Origin: Micromonospora saelicesensis
GTDB taxonomy: Bacteria > Actinomycetota > Actinomycetes > Mycobacteriales > Micromonosporaceae
Length of the DNA stretch: 64,000 bases
NCBI RefSeq assembly: GCF_900091575.1
Contig: NZ_FMCR01000002.1
Location: 105,787-169,786, forward strand
Direction of reading: 5' to 3'
Part shown: positions 42,649-51,798 of the stretch, one piece after another
Position numbering within the stretch: the first letter of the stretch is position 1
How the letters are laid out: the number at the start of each line of letters is the position of its first letter
Notes under the pieces: generated by a model
What the model saw: only the letters and a program-made list of their open reading frames with translations
Database searches by the model: none
Told to the model about the DNA's origin: nothing
Position numbers and translations under genes: made by a program

Positions 42649-43491
42649 ATGGAGAGCTTCGACGCGTTGACCTCGCTGGTGGCCGGTGGTGGGGTGGTGG
42701 TGCTCAGCGGTGCCGGCCTGTCCACCGAGTCGGGAATTCCGGACTACCGGGGGCCCAGCGGGGTGGCGCGGCGGCACACGCCGATGACCTTCCAGGCGTT
42801 CACCCGCGATCCCCTGGCCCGGCGGCGCTACTGGGCGCGCAGCCACCTGGGTTGGCGGTTGATCGCGGGCGCGGCGCCCAATGCCGGGCACCGGGCGGTG
42901 GCCGGGCTGCAACACGCCGGGCTGGTCGACACGGTGATCACCCAGAACGTCGACGGCCTGCACGGTGCGGCCGGCAGCCCGTCGGTGATCGAGCTGCACG
43001 GCCGCCTCGACGAGGTGACCTGCCTGGACTGCGGCAACCTGACCTCCCGGGAGGAGCTGCACCGGCGGCTGCGCGAGGCCAACCCGGAGTTCGTGGCCCG
43101 CGTCGCCGCGGTCAACCCGGACGGTGATGTTGATCTCCCCGACGAGCAGGTGGCGGCGTTTCGGCCGGTGGACTGCGGGATCTGCGGCACCGGGATGCTG
43201 AAACCGGACGTGGTGTTCTTCGGTGAGACGGTGCCGGCGCAGCGGGTGGCGCGGTGTTTCGCGGCCGTGGAGCAGGCCCGGTCGTTGCTGGTGCTCGGGT
43301 CGTCGTTGACGGTGATGTCGGGGCGCCGGTTCGTGATTCGGGCCGCGAAACGGGGCATCCCGGTCGCGATCGTCAACCAGGGGCCGACCCGGGGTGACGG
43401 CCACGCCACCGTGTGCGTCGACGCGCCGCTGGGCGCGGTGCTGCCGCAGTTGGCCGCGCGGGTCGGCGCCGGGGCACCGCTGGGGGTGTGA
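42649..43491 (+). CDS. Sir2 family NAD-dependent protein deacylase
   Basis: 280 residues from the ATG at 42649 (a GTG directly before it is also possible). NAD-binding motif [15 protein letters not shown] (about 23-37), TQNVDGLH, the catalytic His in IELHG, zinc cysteines CLDC and CGICG, and [10 protein letters not shown]. It lacks the Ala-Tyr-Arg signature of strict desuccinylases as far as I can see, so deacetylation is the default assumption. Targets unknown. Confidence 0.93.
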   Translation: MESFDALTSLVAGGGVVVLSGAGLSTESGIPDYRGPSGVARRHTPMTFQAFTRDPLARRRYWARSHLGWRLIAGAAPNAGHRAVAGLQHAGLVDTVITQNVDGLHGAAGSPSVIELHGRLDEVTCLDCGNLTSREELHRRLREANPEFVARVAAVNPDGDVDLPDEQVAAFRPVDCGICGTGMLKPDVVFFGETVPAQRVARCFAAVEQARSLLVLGSSLTVMSGRRFVIRAAKRGIPVAIVNQGPTRGDGHATVCVDAPLGAVLPQLAARVGAGAPLGV

Positions 43492-43578
43492 CGGGCCGGG
43501 CCCCGGGTGGCACCCGGCCCGGGGGTAGGACATCCGCCGGAAACACCAACGCTGGTAGCGTTGACCACGCCGGTAACA

Positions 43579-43669
43579 CCCACGTGGGAGAGACCGCCCG
43601 ACAGCACGCAGGGCGGCGCCGAAGGGGCAAATCCTCCCCGGAACCTCTCAGGCAAAAGGACCTCGTGGG
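43579..43669 (+). promoter_or_regulatory. Glycine riboswitch (single aptamer)
   Basis: The class consensus is easily read: GTGGGAGAGACC, GGCGCCGAAGGGGCAA and CTCTCAGGCAAAAGGACC, closed by a P1 stem CCCACG/CGTGGG (43579-43584 with 43664-43669). Only one aptamer is seen. A further hairpin with mismatches (about 43707-43734) overlaps the approach to the ribosome site and may be the expression switch. It controls gcvP, turning it on with glycine. Confidence 0.93.
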
Positions 43670-43745
43670 CAGGCACTGTGGAGTGCCCCTGTGGGTGCGA
43701 CAGAGGGGGAGGCCGACACGTCGACCTCGCCCCGGGAGTGCCCCT

Positions 43746-46568
43746 ATGACCGTAGAGCAGTTCGCCACCCGTCACATCGGTCCCGGCCCCGACGATGAGC
43801 GTCGGATGCTGGAGGTCGTCGGGCACGACTCGATCGACGAGCTGATGGACGCGGCGATCCCCGAGGTGATCCGCTGGCACGGCACCCTCGACCTGCCCGA
43901 CCCGGCCACCGAGGCCGAGACGATCGCCGAGCTGCGGGCCCTCGCGGCGCGTAACACCGTCGCCGTCTCCATGATCGGGTTGGGGTACCACGGCACGCAC
44001 ACCCCGGCGGTGATCCGCCGCAACGTGCTGGAGGACCCGGCCTGGTACACGGCGTACACGCCGTACCAGCCGGAGATCAGCCAGGGCCGCCTGGAGGCGC
44101 TGCTGAACTTCCAGACCATGGTCACCGACCTGACCGGGTTGGCCACCGCGAACGCCTCGATGCTCGACGAGGGCACCGCGGCGGCGGAGGCGATGACCCT
44201 GGCGCGGCGGGCCTCCAAGAGCAAGAGCGGTGTGTACGTCGTCGACGCCGACGCGTTGCCGCAGACCATCGCGGTGATCACCAGCCGGGCCGAGCCGCTC
44301 GGCATCGACGTGCGGGTCCTCGACGTGCAGCGCGACGAGTTGCCGGCGGAGTTCTTCGGCCTGCACCTGCAGTACCCGGGGGCGTCCGGGGCGGTGCGCG
44401 ACCACGCGGGCCTGGTCGAGGCGGCGCACTCCGTCGGCGCCCTGGTGACCGTCGCGGCGGACCTGCTGGCGTTGACGCTGCTGCGCGCACCGGGGGAGAT
44501 CGGCGCGGACATCGCCGCCGGCACCACCCAGCGTTTCGGCGTACCGATGGGCTTCGGTGGGCCGCACGCCGGTTACCTGGCGGTGCGCTCGGGCCTGGAG
44601 CGGATGCTGCCCGGGCGCCTGGTCGGGGTGTCGCGCGACGCGGACGGCAACCCGGCCTACCGGTTGGCGTTGCAGACCCGTGAGCAGCACATCCGGCGGG
44701 AGAAGGCGACCAGCAACATCTGCACCGCGCAGGTGCTGCTCGCGGTGATGGCCGGCATGTACGCCGTCTACCACGGCCCGGACGGGCTGCGCGACATCGC
44801 GACGCGTACCCATCGGATGGCGGCGCGGCTCGCGGCCGGGTTGCGCGCCGGTGGGGTGGACGTCGCGGACGTCGCGTTCTTCGACACCGTCACCGCGACC
44901 GTGCCCGGGCGGGCCGCCGAGGTGGTGGCCGCCGCCGCGGACCGTGGTGTCAACCTGCGGCTGGTCGACGCCGACCGGGTGGGGGTGTCCTGCGACGAGA
45001 CCACTACCGACGCGCACCTGGCGCAGGTGTGGGCGGCGTTCGGGGTGCCCGCGTTCGACGGCGACGCGGACGTGGCTTTGCCGGTCGACCTGACGCGCGG
45101 CAGCGACTTCCTCACCCACCCGGTGTTCCGCAGTCACCACTCGGAGACGGCGATGCTGCGTTACCTGCGGCGGCTGTCGGACTTCGACTACGCCCTGGAC
45201 CGGGGCATGATCCCGCTCGGGTCGTGCACGATGAAGCTGAACGCGACCACCGAGATGGAGCCGGTCAGCTGGGCGGAGTTCGCGAACATCCACCCGTTCG
45301 CGCCGGACGCGCAGACCGTCGGGTACCGGGAGATGATCGGTCAGCTGGAGTCGTGGCTGGCCGAGGTGACCGGCTACGACGCGGTGAGCGTGCAGCCCAA
45401 CGCCGGTTCGCAGGGTGAGCTGGCCGGGTTGCTGGCGATCCGCTCGTACCACGCGTCGCGAGGTGAGACGCACCGCGACGTGTGCCTGATCCCGTCGTCG
45501 GCGCACGGCACGAACGCGGCGTCGGCGGTGATGGCCGGCATGCGCGTCGTGGTGGTGGCCTGCGACGACGACGGCAACGTCGACCTCGTCGACCTGGACG
45601 CGAAGATCGACAAGCACCGGGACGCGCTCGCCGCGATCATGGTGACGTACCCGTCCACGCACGGTGTGTACGAGACGGGCATCGCGTCGTTGTGCGCGAA
45701 GGTCCACGACGCCGGCGGGCAGGTGTACGTCGACGGGGCGAACCTCAACGCCCTGGTCGGGTTCGCCAAGCCCGGCAAGTTCGGCGCGGACGTGTCGCAC
45801 CTGAACCTGCACAAGACGTTCTGCATCCCGCACGGCGGCGGTGGCCCCGGGGTGGGCCCGGTGGCGGTCCGCGCGCACCTGGCGCCGTTCCTGCCCGGTG
45901 ACCCGCTGGGCGCGCACGTGGACGCCACGCCGGCGATCTCGGCGGCGAAGTACGGGTCGGCGGGGATCCTGCCGATCCCGTGGGCGTACCTGCGGATGAT
46001 GGGCGCCGAGGGCCTGACCCGGGCCACCGGTGTGGCGGTGCTCGCGGCGAACTACGTGGCGGCGCGACTGCGGGGGCACTTCCCGGTGCTGTACGCCGGC
46101 AACAAGGGCCTGGTGGCCCACGAGTGCATCCTCGACCTGCGGCCGTTGACGAAGGCGACCGGGGTGAGCGTCGACGACGTGGCGAAGCGGCTGATCGACT
46201 ACGGCTTCCACGCGCCCACGATGTCGTTCCCGGTGGCGGGGACGCTGATGGTGGAGCCGACCGAGAGCGAGGACCTGGCCGAGCTGGACCGGTTCTGCGA
46301 CGCGATGATCGCGATCCGCGCGGAGATCGAGCAGGTGGGTTCCGGGGCGTGGCCGGCGGGGGACAACCCCCTGGCCAACGCGCCGCACACCGCGGCGATG
46401 GTCAGCAGTGACGAGTGGTCACACGCGTACCCGCGGTCGGTGGGCGCGTACCCGGCCGGGGTGGACCGGGCCGGGAAGTACTGGCCGCCGGTGCGGCGCA
46501 TCGACGGCGCGTACGGCGACCGGAACCTGGTCTGCTCGTGCCCGTCGCCGGAGGCGTTCGAGGACTGA
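43746..46568 (+). CDS. gcvP: Glycine dehydrogenase (decarboxylating), P protein
   Basis: 940 residues, the normal length of the fused P protein. The N-terminus has [16 protein letters not shown]; the PLP lysine lies in [20 protein letters not shown] near residue 690. [13 protein letters not shown] and the PNAGSQGE stretch are intact. It decarboxylates glycine and transfers the aminomethyl group to GcvH (encoded at 31.8 kb). It stands behind a glycine riboswitch. The ATG has GGGAG 8 nt upstream. gcvT is not in the window. Confidence 0.97.
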   Translation: MTVEQFATRHIGPGPDDERRMLEVVGHDSIDELMDAAIPEVIRWHGTLDLPDPATEAETIAELRALAARNTVAVSMIGLGYHGTHTPAVIRRNVLEDPAWYTAYTPYQPEISQGRLEALLNFQTMVTDLTGLATANASMLDEGTAAAEAMTLARRASKSKSGVYVVDADALPQTIAVITSRAEPLGIDVRVLDVQRDELPAEFFGLHLQYPGASGAVRDHAGLVEAAHSVGALVTVAADLLALTLLRAPGEIGADIAAGTTQRFGVPMGFGGPHAGYLAVRSGLERMLPGRLVGVSRDADGNPAYRLALQTREQHIRREKATSNICTAQVLLAVMAGMYAVYHGPDGLRDIATRTHRMAARLAAGLRAGGVDVADVAFFDTVTATVPGRAAEVVAAAADRGVNLRLVDADRVGVSCDETTTDAHLAQVWAAFGVPAFDGDADVALPVDLTRGSDFLTHPVFRSHHSETAMLRYLRRLSDFDYALDRGMIPLGSCTMKLNATTEMEPVSWAEFANIHPFAPDAQTVGYREMIGQLESWLAEVTGYDAVSVQPNAGSQGELAGLLAIRSYHASRGETHRDVCLIPSSAHGTNAASAVMAGMRVVVVACDDDGNVDLVDLDAKIDKHRDALAAIMVTYPSTHGVYETGIASLCAKVHDAGGQVYVDGANLNALVGFAKPGKFGADVSHLNLHKTFCIPHGGGGPGVGPVAVRAHLAPFLPGDPLGAHVDATPAISAAKYGSAGILPIPWAYLRMMGAEGLTRATGVAVLAANYVAARLRGHFPVLYAGNKGLVAHECILDLRPLTKATGVSVDDVAKRLIDYGFHAPTMSFPVAGTLMVEPTESEDLAELDRFCDAMIAIRAEIEQVGSGAWPAGDNPLANAPHTAAMVSSDEWSHAYPRSVGAYPAGVDRAGKYWPPVRRIDGAYGDRNLVCSCPSPEAFED

Positions 46569-46603
46569 CGACGCCGCAGCCGGTCGAGACTGACGACGGC
46601 GCG

Positions 46604-46631
46604 CCGGGGCGGGCGGTACGGCCTGCCCCGG
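46604..46631 (+). terminator. Terminator after gcvP
   Basis: An 11-bp stem with one G-T pair (46604-46614 with 46621-46631) and a 6-nt loop. Confidence 0.65.
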
Positions 46632-46717
46632 CAGCCGCTGCGACCTGGGCTGGGACGTCCCTTACCGGGGGACTAGCCTGGGTCGACGGCGGCTAAACGG
46701 TGACGCTGAGTGGTCGG

Positions 46718-46918
46718 TCAGGCCACGAGAGCGTGGCGGGCGGGGCCGCGGTGCGGTGCGATGCTGCTGCCGTCGGGAAGCAGCTCGCCGGTGTCCTCGA
46801 AGACGATGACACCGTTGCAGAGCAGGCTCCAGCCCTGCTCACGGAAGCAGGCGAGGACCCGCGCGGCTTCCCGGTCGGTGGCTTCAGCGGAGGGGCAGGT
46901 CGGTTGGTGCTGGCACAT
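46718..46918 (-). CDS. DUF5999 family small protein
   Basis: 66 residues from the ATG at 46918 (GGAGA upstream), preferred to the start at 46951. The sequence MCQHQPTCPSAEATDREAAR, then EQGWSLLCNGVIVFEDTGEL and LLPDGSSIAPHRGP, matches a small protein conserved across streptomycetes and relatives. Three cysteines and two histidines near the N-terminus could bind a metal. Function unknown. Confidence 0.85.
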   Translation of the reverse strand: MCQHQPTCPSAEATDREAARVLACFREQGWSLLCNGVIVFEDTGELLPDGSSIAPHRGPARHALVA

Positions 46919-47041
46919 CGGGTTCTCCGGACTGTGGGGGCACTGTGTCATGGTTCACATGACCAGTGACGCACAGTACCAAGCGAAAGTGTCCAGCATC
47001 GAGCAGGTGCCCGCCTGGTGCACGGGAAATCCACTGAACGG

Positions 47042-48388
47042 ATGAGGAAGGTTGGACCGTACGGCGTGGAAACGCTCCCACAGGTGTGCGCCGCGGGCAC
47101 CGGCCCGGCTGGCTCGGCCGCGGACAGCGGCCCGGCTGCGGACAGCGGCCCGGCTGGCTCGGCCGCGGGCACCGGCCCGGCTGGCTTGGCCGCGGACAGC
47201 GGCGCGGCGGCGTCGGCCGCCCACCGCGGCCCTGCTGCGCCGATCGATGTGCCCGCCGCGCCGGCCGCGTGCCGGGGTGCGTTGACCGAACGTGCCCGCC
47301 TGCACTGGTTCCGTGGCGACGGCGGCGACCCCGCAGCCCTGGCCGAGGAGTTCCTCGCCGCGCACGGCCTGCCCCTGCACGACCTGACCCGGCCCGCCAG
47401 CGGCCAGCACGGCACCGGGGTCTGCGGCGCGGCGCTGTACCTGTCCGCCGCCGCCGGGGCGCTGCTGGCCGGGGCCCCCGCCGGGGCGCCCGAGCCCGCG
47501 CCGGCTCTGCCCGACCTCGCCGTCGTCGTCTACCAGCACGGCCCCACCCGGGTCACCCGGCCCGGCCCACCGCCGCCGTGGTGGCTCGGCGAGTGGGTCG
47601 AGAGCTGGACCCCCGGCCAGCACGCCGCCGCCGTCGACGCGGTCCGCGCCGCCATCGGCCGCGGCGACGTCTACCAGAGCAACCTCGTCGGTCACGCCGC
47701 CGCCCCCTACACCGGCGACCCGCTGCCGGCGCTGAGCCGCCTCGGCGCGCTCCCCGGCGCCCGCTACGGCGGCGTCCTCACCGGCGACGGCTGGGCCATC
47801 GGCTGCGCCTCCCCGGAAACCCTCGTCGAGGTCACCGACGGGCAGGTGATCACCCGTCCGATCAAGGGCACCCGCCCGGCCACCGCCACCGGCCGCGCCG
47901 AACTGCTCGCCAGCGCGAAGGAACGCGCCGAACACATCATGATCGTCGACCTGGAACGCAACGACCTCGCCCGTATCGCCCGCACCGGCACGGTCACCGT
48001 CGACGAGTTGTTCGCCGTGCGCCGCTGGTGCGACCTGTGGCAGGCCGAGTCGACGGTCCGCGCCGCTGCCGCCGACGGCCTCGGCCTCGCCGACCTGCTG
48101 CGCGCCACCTGCCCCGGCGGCTCGGTCACCGGCGCCCCGAAGCTCGCCGCCCTGGCCCAGATCAGTGTCCTCGAACCGGTCGGGCGGGGCGCCAGCATGG
48201 GCGCGCTGGGCTGGGTGGCCCCGGGTCACGTCGACCTGGGCCTGACCATTCGCACCGCCGCCGCCGACGGCCAGCGGCTGCACACCTGGGCCGGCGGGGG
48301 CATCACCTGGGACAGCGACGCGCACGCCGAGGTCGCCGAGGCCGCCGCGAAGACCACCCCGATCCGCGCGACCCTGGCCGGGCGCTGA
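47042..48388 (+). CDS. pabB: Chorismate-binding enzyme, PabB-like
   Basis: 448 residues. The C-terminal chorismate-binding domain (about 190-445) has RPIKGTRPATATGR with the PabB lysine, DLERNDLARIA, CPGGSVTGAPK and the glycine-rich end AGGGITWDSD. It makes 4-amino-4-deoxychorismate with a glutamine amidotransferase partner for folate synthesis or secondary metabolism. No pabA or pabC is adjacent. The first ~70 residues contain imperfect repeats (GTGPAGSAADSGPA) that are absent from normal PabB, so the true start is uncertain. An upstream GTG at 47018 is in frame. Confidence 0.88.
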   Translation: MRKVGPYGVETLPQVCAAGTGPAGSAADSGPAADSGPAGSAAGTGPAGLAADSGAAASAAHRGPAAPIDVPAAPAACRGALTERARLHWFRGDGGDPAALAEEFLAAHGLPLHDLTRPASGQHGTGVCGAALYLSAAAGALLAGAPAGAPEPAPALPDLAVVVYQHGPTRVTRPGPPPPWWLGEWVESWTPGQHAAAVDAVRAAIGRGDVYQSNLVGHAAAPYTGDPLPALSRLGALPGARYGGVLTGDGWAIGCASPETLVEVTDGQVITRPIKGTRPATATGRAELLASAKERAEHIMIVDLERNDLARIARTGTVTVDELFAVRRWCDLWQAESTVRAAAADGLGLADLLRATCPGGSVTGAPKLAALAQISVLEPVGRGASMGALGWVAPGHVDLGLTIRTAAADGQRLHTWAGGGITWDSDAHAEVAEAAAKTTPIRATLAGR

Positions 48389-48420
48389 CCGCAGCAGGGC
48401 ACGGCGATACGCTGAACCCC

Positions 48421-48930
48421 ATGACCATGCGGCCCATCCGGATCATCGGCGACCCTGTCCTGCGCACCGGATGCGAACCGGTCACCACCTTCGACGCCGA
48501 GCTGCGGGCCCTCGTCACCGACCTGATGGACACCCTGCTCGGCGCCCCCGGCCGCGCCGGCGTCGCCGCACCGCAGATCGGCGTCAGCGCCCAGGTGTTC
48601 GTCTACGACGCCGACGGGCACCGCGGCCACCTCATCAACCCCACCCTGGAGTTGTCCGACGAACTCCAGGACGACGAGGAGGGCTGCCTGTCCATCCCCG
48701 GGCTGTACTTCCCGACCGTGCGGGCCCTGCACGCCACCGCGCACGGCGTCGATCAGCACGGCGAGCCGCTGACCATCGCCGGCAGTGGGTTCCTGGCCCG
48801 CGCCCTGCAACACGAGACCGACCACCTGGGCGGGAAGCTCTACGTCGACACCCTGCGCGGCGACACCCGCCGCCGGGCCCTGCGCGAGATCCGCGCCGGG
48901 CGCTTCGACTCACCCAGCCGTCGCGGCTAG
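48421..48930 (+). CDS. def: Peptide deformylase
   Basis: 169 residues with the three catalytic motifs GVAAPQIG, EGCLSIPG and QHETDHL; the Cys and two His bind the metal and Glu is the base. It removes the formyl group from new proteins. TACGCT (48408-48413) lies 7 nt before the ATG and there is no ribosome site, so the message is probably leaderless. Actinobacteria usually have several copies; this may not be the only one. The stop overlaps the convergent exporter stop. Confidence 0.95.
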   Translation: MTMRPIRIIGDPVLRTGCEPVTTFDAELRALVTDLMDTLLGAPGRAGVAAPQIGVSAQVFVYDADGHRGHLINPTLELSDELQDDEEGCLSIPGLYFPTVRALHATAHGVDQHGEPLTIAGSGFLARALQHETDHLGGKLYVDTLRGDTRRRALREIRAGRFDSPSRRG

Positions 48931-49706
48931 CTCACCCACTGGTCGTGGCCCAGCTTCGCGACCAACGCGACGACCACCACCAGCAACACCACCCGCACGA
49001 AACCGGAGCCGCGGCGCAACGCCATTCGCGCCCCCAGCACCGCGCCGGCGATGTTGCACACCGCCATGCCCGCGCCCAGCAGCCACCACACGTGCCCGGT
49101 CACCCCGAACACCACCAGCGCGCCCAGGTTCGTCCCGGCGTTGACGACCTTCGCCATCGCCGAGCCGTGCACGAAGTCCGCGCCCACCAGGGCGGTGAAC
49201 GCCAACACCAGGAACGTGCCGGTGCCCGGGCCGATCAACCCGTCGTACAGGGCGATCCCCACCCCGGCCACCGCGATCACCACCGCCACCCGCACCGGGG
49301 TGCGCTTCGCCGGCACCGCCACCACCCCCATCCGGGGACGCAGCAGCACGAACGCCGCCACCGACACCAGCACCACCAGCACGACCGGCCGGTATGCCGA
49401 CGCCGGCACCGCCCCGGCCAACGCCGCGCCGACGCCCGCGCTGAGGACCGCGAAACCCGCCGCCGGGCCCGCCACCCGCCAGTCGACCTTCGTCCTGCGG
49501 GCGTACGTCGCCGCCGCCGTGGCCGTACCGAAGATCGCGGCCAACTTGTTCGTGCCCAACGCGGTGGCCACCGGCAACCCCGGGGCGGCCACCAACAACG
49601 CCGGCAGCAGCAGCAACCCACCACCACCGACCACGGCATCGACCCACCCGGCCATCGCGGCGGCGGCCAGCAGAGTACTCAGCGTCACGGCGTCCACGGG
49701 CGGCAA
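48927..49706 (-). CDS. TSUP (TauE/SafE) family exporter
   Basis: 259 residues, about eight membrane helices. The two TauE/SafE repeats are visible by their glycine motifs WVDAVVGGGGLLLLPALL and ALYDGLIGPGTGTFL. The family exports sulfite, sulfoacetate or related anions. Its TAG stop shares the tetranucleotide CTAG with the stop of the convergent def gene (48927-48930). Confidence 0.9.
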   Translation of the reverse strand: MPPVDAVTLSTLLAAAAMAGWVDAVVGGGGLLLLPALLVAAPGLPVATALGTNKLAAIFGTATAAATYARRTKVDWRVAGPAAGFAVLSAGVGAALAGAVPASAYRPVVLVVLVSVAAFVLLRPRMGVVAVPAKRTPVRVAVVIAVAGVGIALYDGLIGPGTGTFLVLAFTALVGADFVHGSAMAKVVNAGTNLGALVVFGVTGHVWWLLGAGMAVCNIAGAVLGARMALRRGSGFVRVVLLVVVVALVAKLGHDQWVS

Positions 49707-49759
49707 TTCTGCCCACCCGACGCGCTCCCAGCGGCACCCGAGTGGCCAGCCTCACCCGG

Positions 49760-49846
49760 TCACCGACCCCGCGTACGCCGCAACCACACCCCCAACGCGC
49801 CGACCGCCACGAACACCAGCACCGAACACAGCAAGACCTTCACCAC
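49760..49846 (-). CDS. Possible 28-residue single-helix membrane protein
   Basis: A short frame from a GTG at 49846 (or 49843): a basic residue, a hydrophobic helix (VLLCSVLVFVAVGALGVWL) and a basic tail (RRTRGR). The composition and layout suit a genuine small membrane protein, and it fills the space between the divergent exporter and EEP genes. There is no strong ribosome site, so support is limited. Confidence 0.4.
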   Translation of the reverse strand: MVKVLLCSVLVFVAVGALGVWLRRTRGR

Positions 49847-49881
49847 CCGGCAACCATGCCACGGGCACGTAAGGTGCAGGA

Positions 49882-50661
49882 GTGCGCCTGGCCACCTTCA
49901 ACCTGCTGCACGGACGGTCCCTCACCGACGGGCTCGTCGACTCCGACCGACTCACCGCCGCCATCGGCGCCCTCGACGCCGACGTGCTCGCCCTGCAGGA
50001 GGTCGACCGCGACCAACGCCGCAGCGGCAACCTCGACCTCACCGCCATCGCCGCCCGCGCCCTCGGCGCACCCCACCACCGCTTCGCCGCCGCCGTCGTC
50101 GGCACCCCTGGCGAACAGTTCCGCCCACTGCGCCACGACGACGACGGCCACGGCGAACCCTGCTACGGCATCGGGCTGATCAGCCGATACCCCGTCCGCA
50201 GCTGGCAGGTCACCCGACTCAAGCCGGCGCCGGTGCGCTCACCGGTCTACGTGCCCGGCCCCCGCGGCGGCCTCATCCTGCTGCACGACGAACCCCGCGT
50301 GATCCTCGCCGCCGTCCTGGACACCCCGCACGGCCCCCTCACCGTCGCCGCGACCCACCTGTCCTTCGTGCCCGGCTGGAACGCCCGCCAACTACGTCAG
50401 ACCGTCCGCGCCCTGCGCGCGCTACCGGGACCCCGCGTCCTGCTCGGCGACCTCAACCTGCCCGCCGGCGCGGCCCGGCTCATCTCCGGCTGGCACCCCC
50501 TGGGCCGACGCCCCACCTACCCGTCCGGGCAGCCCCGCGTCCAACTCGACCACATCCTCGCCGACCGGCACGCCCTCGACCAGCTCCCACCCGTACGCGC
50601 GGTCACCGCGCCGGCGTCCACCATCTCCGACCACCGCCCCCTGCTGGTCGATCTCGGCTGA
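49882..50661 (+). CDS. Endonuclease/exonuclease/phosphatase family protein
   Basis: 259 residues. EEP signatures: RLATFNLLHGRS, the metal Glu in LALQEVDRDQ, AATHLSFVPGWNARQL, LLGDLNLP and the final SDHRPLLVDL with catalytic His. Neither a signal peptide nor membrane segment is seen. Substrates may be DNA, phospholipids or inositol phosphates. TAAGGT (49870-49875) lies 6 nt before the GTG, so the mRNA is probably leaderless. Confidence 0.9.
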   Translation: MRLATFNLLHGRSLTDGLVDSDRLTAAIGALDADVLALQEVDRDQRRSGNLDLTAIAARALGAPHHRFAAAVVGTPGEQFRPLRHDDDGHGEPCYGIGLISRYPVRSWQVTRLKPAPVRSPVYVPGPRGGLILLHDEPRVILAAVLDTPHGPLTVAATHLSFVPGWNARQLRQTVRALRALPGPRVLLGDLNLPAGAARLISGWHPLGRRPTYPSGQPRVQLDHILADRHALDQLPPVRAVTAPASTISDHRPLLVDLG

Positions 50662-50769
50662 GCATCATCGCCCAACCAGCCGCATCGCGGCTCACGAATG
50701 CCTAGGGTGGGCTCGCCGACACCACGCTGTCGCGCCATCGCCACCCCCGGACATCACAGGGAGCTGACC

Positions 50770-51570
50770 ATGAGCGACACGCCGGACACGATCGTCCTCA
50801 TCCACGGGTTCTGGGTCACCCCCCGCAGCTGGGAACACTGGGTCACCCACTACCAGGACAAGGGCTTTCGGGTGCTCACTCCCACGTACCCCGGGCTGGA
50901 AGGCGAGGTCGAGGCGATCAACGCGGACCCCAGCCCGCTGGAGACGCTGACCGCGCCACAGATCATCGCGCACCTGTCCGCGGTGCTCGACGCGCTGCCC
51001 ACGCCACCCATCCTCATGGGCCACTCCGCCGGCGGGGCGTTCACCCAGGTGCTGCTCGACCGCGGCTACGGCGCCTCGGCGGTCGTGCTCAACTCGGCAC
51101 CCACCGAAGGCGTCCGGAACATCCCCTTCTCGCAGCTGCGCTCCACCTTCCCGGTGCTGCGCAACCCCGCCAACCGGCACCGGGCCGTCGGGTTCACCTT
51201 CGAGCAGTGGAACTACGCGTTCACCAACACCTTCGACGAGCAGACCGCCCGCGCCCTGTACGAGCGCTACGCCATCCCCGCCGCCGGCGGCATCCTCTGG
51301 GACAGCGTCCTGGCCAACCTGCTGCCCGGCCCCCAGGACATCGCCGTCAACTACCACAACGACCAGCGCGCGCCGCTGCTGTTCATCTCCGGCTCGCAAG
51401 ACCACATCCAGCCGCCGAGCGTGCAACGCGCCAACGCCGCGCACTACAAGGGCGACACCATCACCGAGGTCGAACTCTTCGAGGGGTACGCGCACCTGCT
51501 GCCCGCCCAGCAGGGCTGGCAGCGCATCGCCGACGTCGCCCTCGACTGGGCCCTGCGCCACGCCCGCTGA
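50770..51570 (+). CDS. Alpha/beta hydrolase
   Basis: 266 residues. VLIHGFWVTPRSWEHW is the oxyanion segment; the nucleophile elbow is GHSAGG (about residue 81); the catalytic Asp is probably in SGSQDHIQ and the His in EGYAHLLP. The sequence resembles actinobacterial esterase/haloperoxidase-type hydrolases. It is a cytoplasmic enzyme with unknown substrate. TAGGGT at 50703-50708 may be its -10 box. Confidence 0.9.
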   Translation: MSDTPDTIVLIHGFWVTPRSWEHWVTHYQDKGFRVLTPTYPGLEGEVEAINADPSPLETLTAPQIIAHLSAVLDALPTPPILMGHSAGGAFTQVLLDRGYGASAVVLNSAPTEGVRNIPFSQLRSTFPVLRNPANRHRAVGFTFEQWNYAFTNTFDEQTARALYERYAIPAAGGILWDSVLANLLPGPQDIAVNYHNDQRAPLLFISGSQDHIQPPSVQRANAAHYKGDTITEVELFEGYAHLLPAQQGWQRIADVALDWALRHAR

Positions 51571-51798
51571 CCGCGACGCCTCACCGCGCCGACCGTTCGG
51601 CCTGCCGCCGCCCCCGGCTTCCTGACATCAGGGGCATCCCCGTGCCCCGGACACCGCGCCTCCCTGAAAACCGAATCGATCAAGGGTCGGCGGGGGAGCG
51701 GACCGCCAAGGCGCAAGATTCCCTCAAGATCATTGCATCGACGGACTTCGACAACCATGCTGGTCGACACGCGCCACGATCAACTCGTCGGAGGCCAC

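Noticed and set aside
39760..43533. Very long open frame on the minus strand (over 1250 residues)
   Set aside because: It lies opposite well-supported genes, is Arg/Pro/His/Gln-rich, has no start signal and shows no domain; it is a GC-rich antisense shadow.
42828..46388. Long minus-strand open frame opposite gcvP
   Set aside because: Mirror of gcvP codon bias, with no ribosome site and no recognisable protein.
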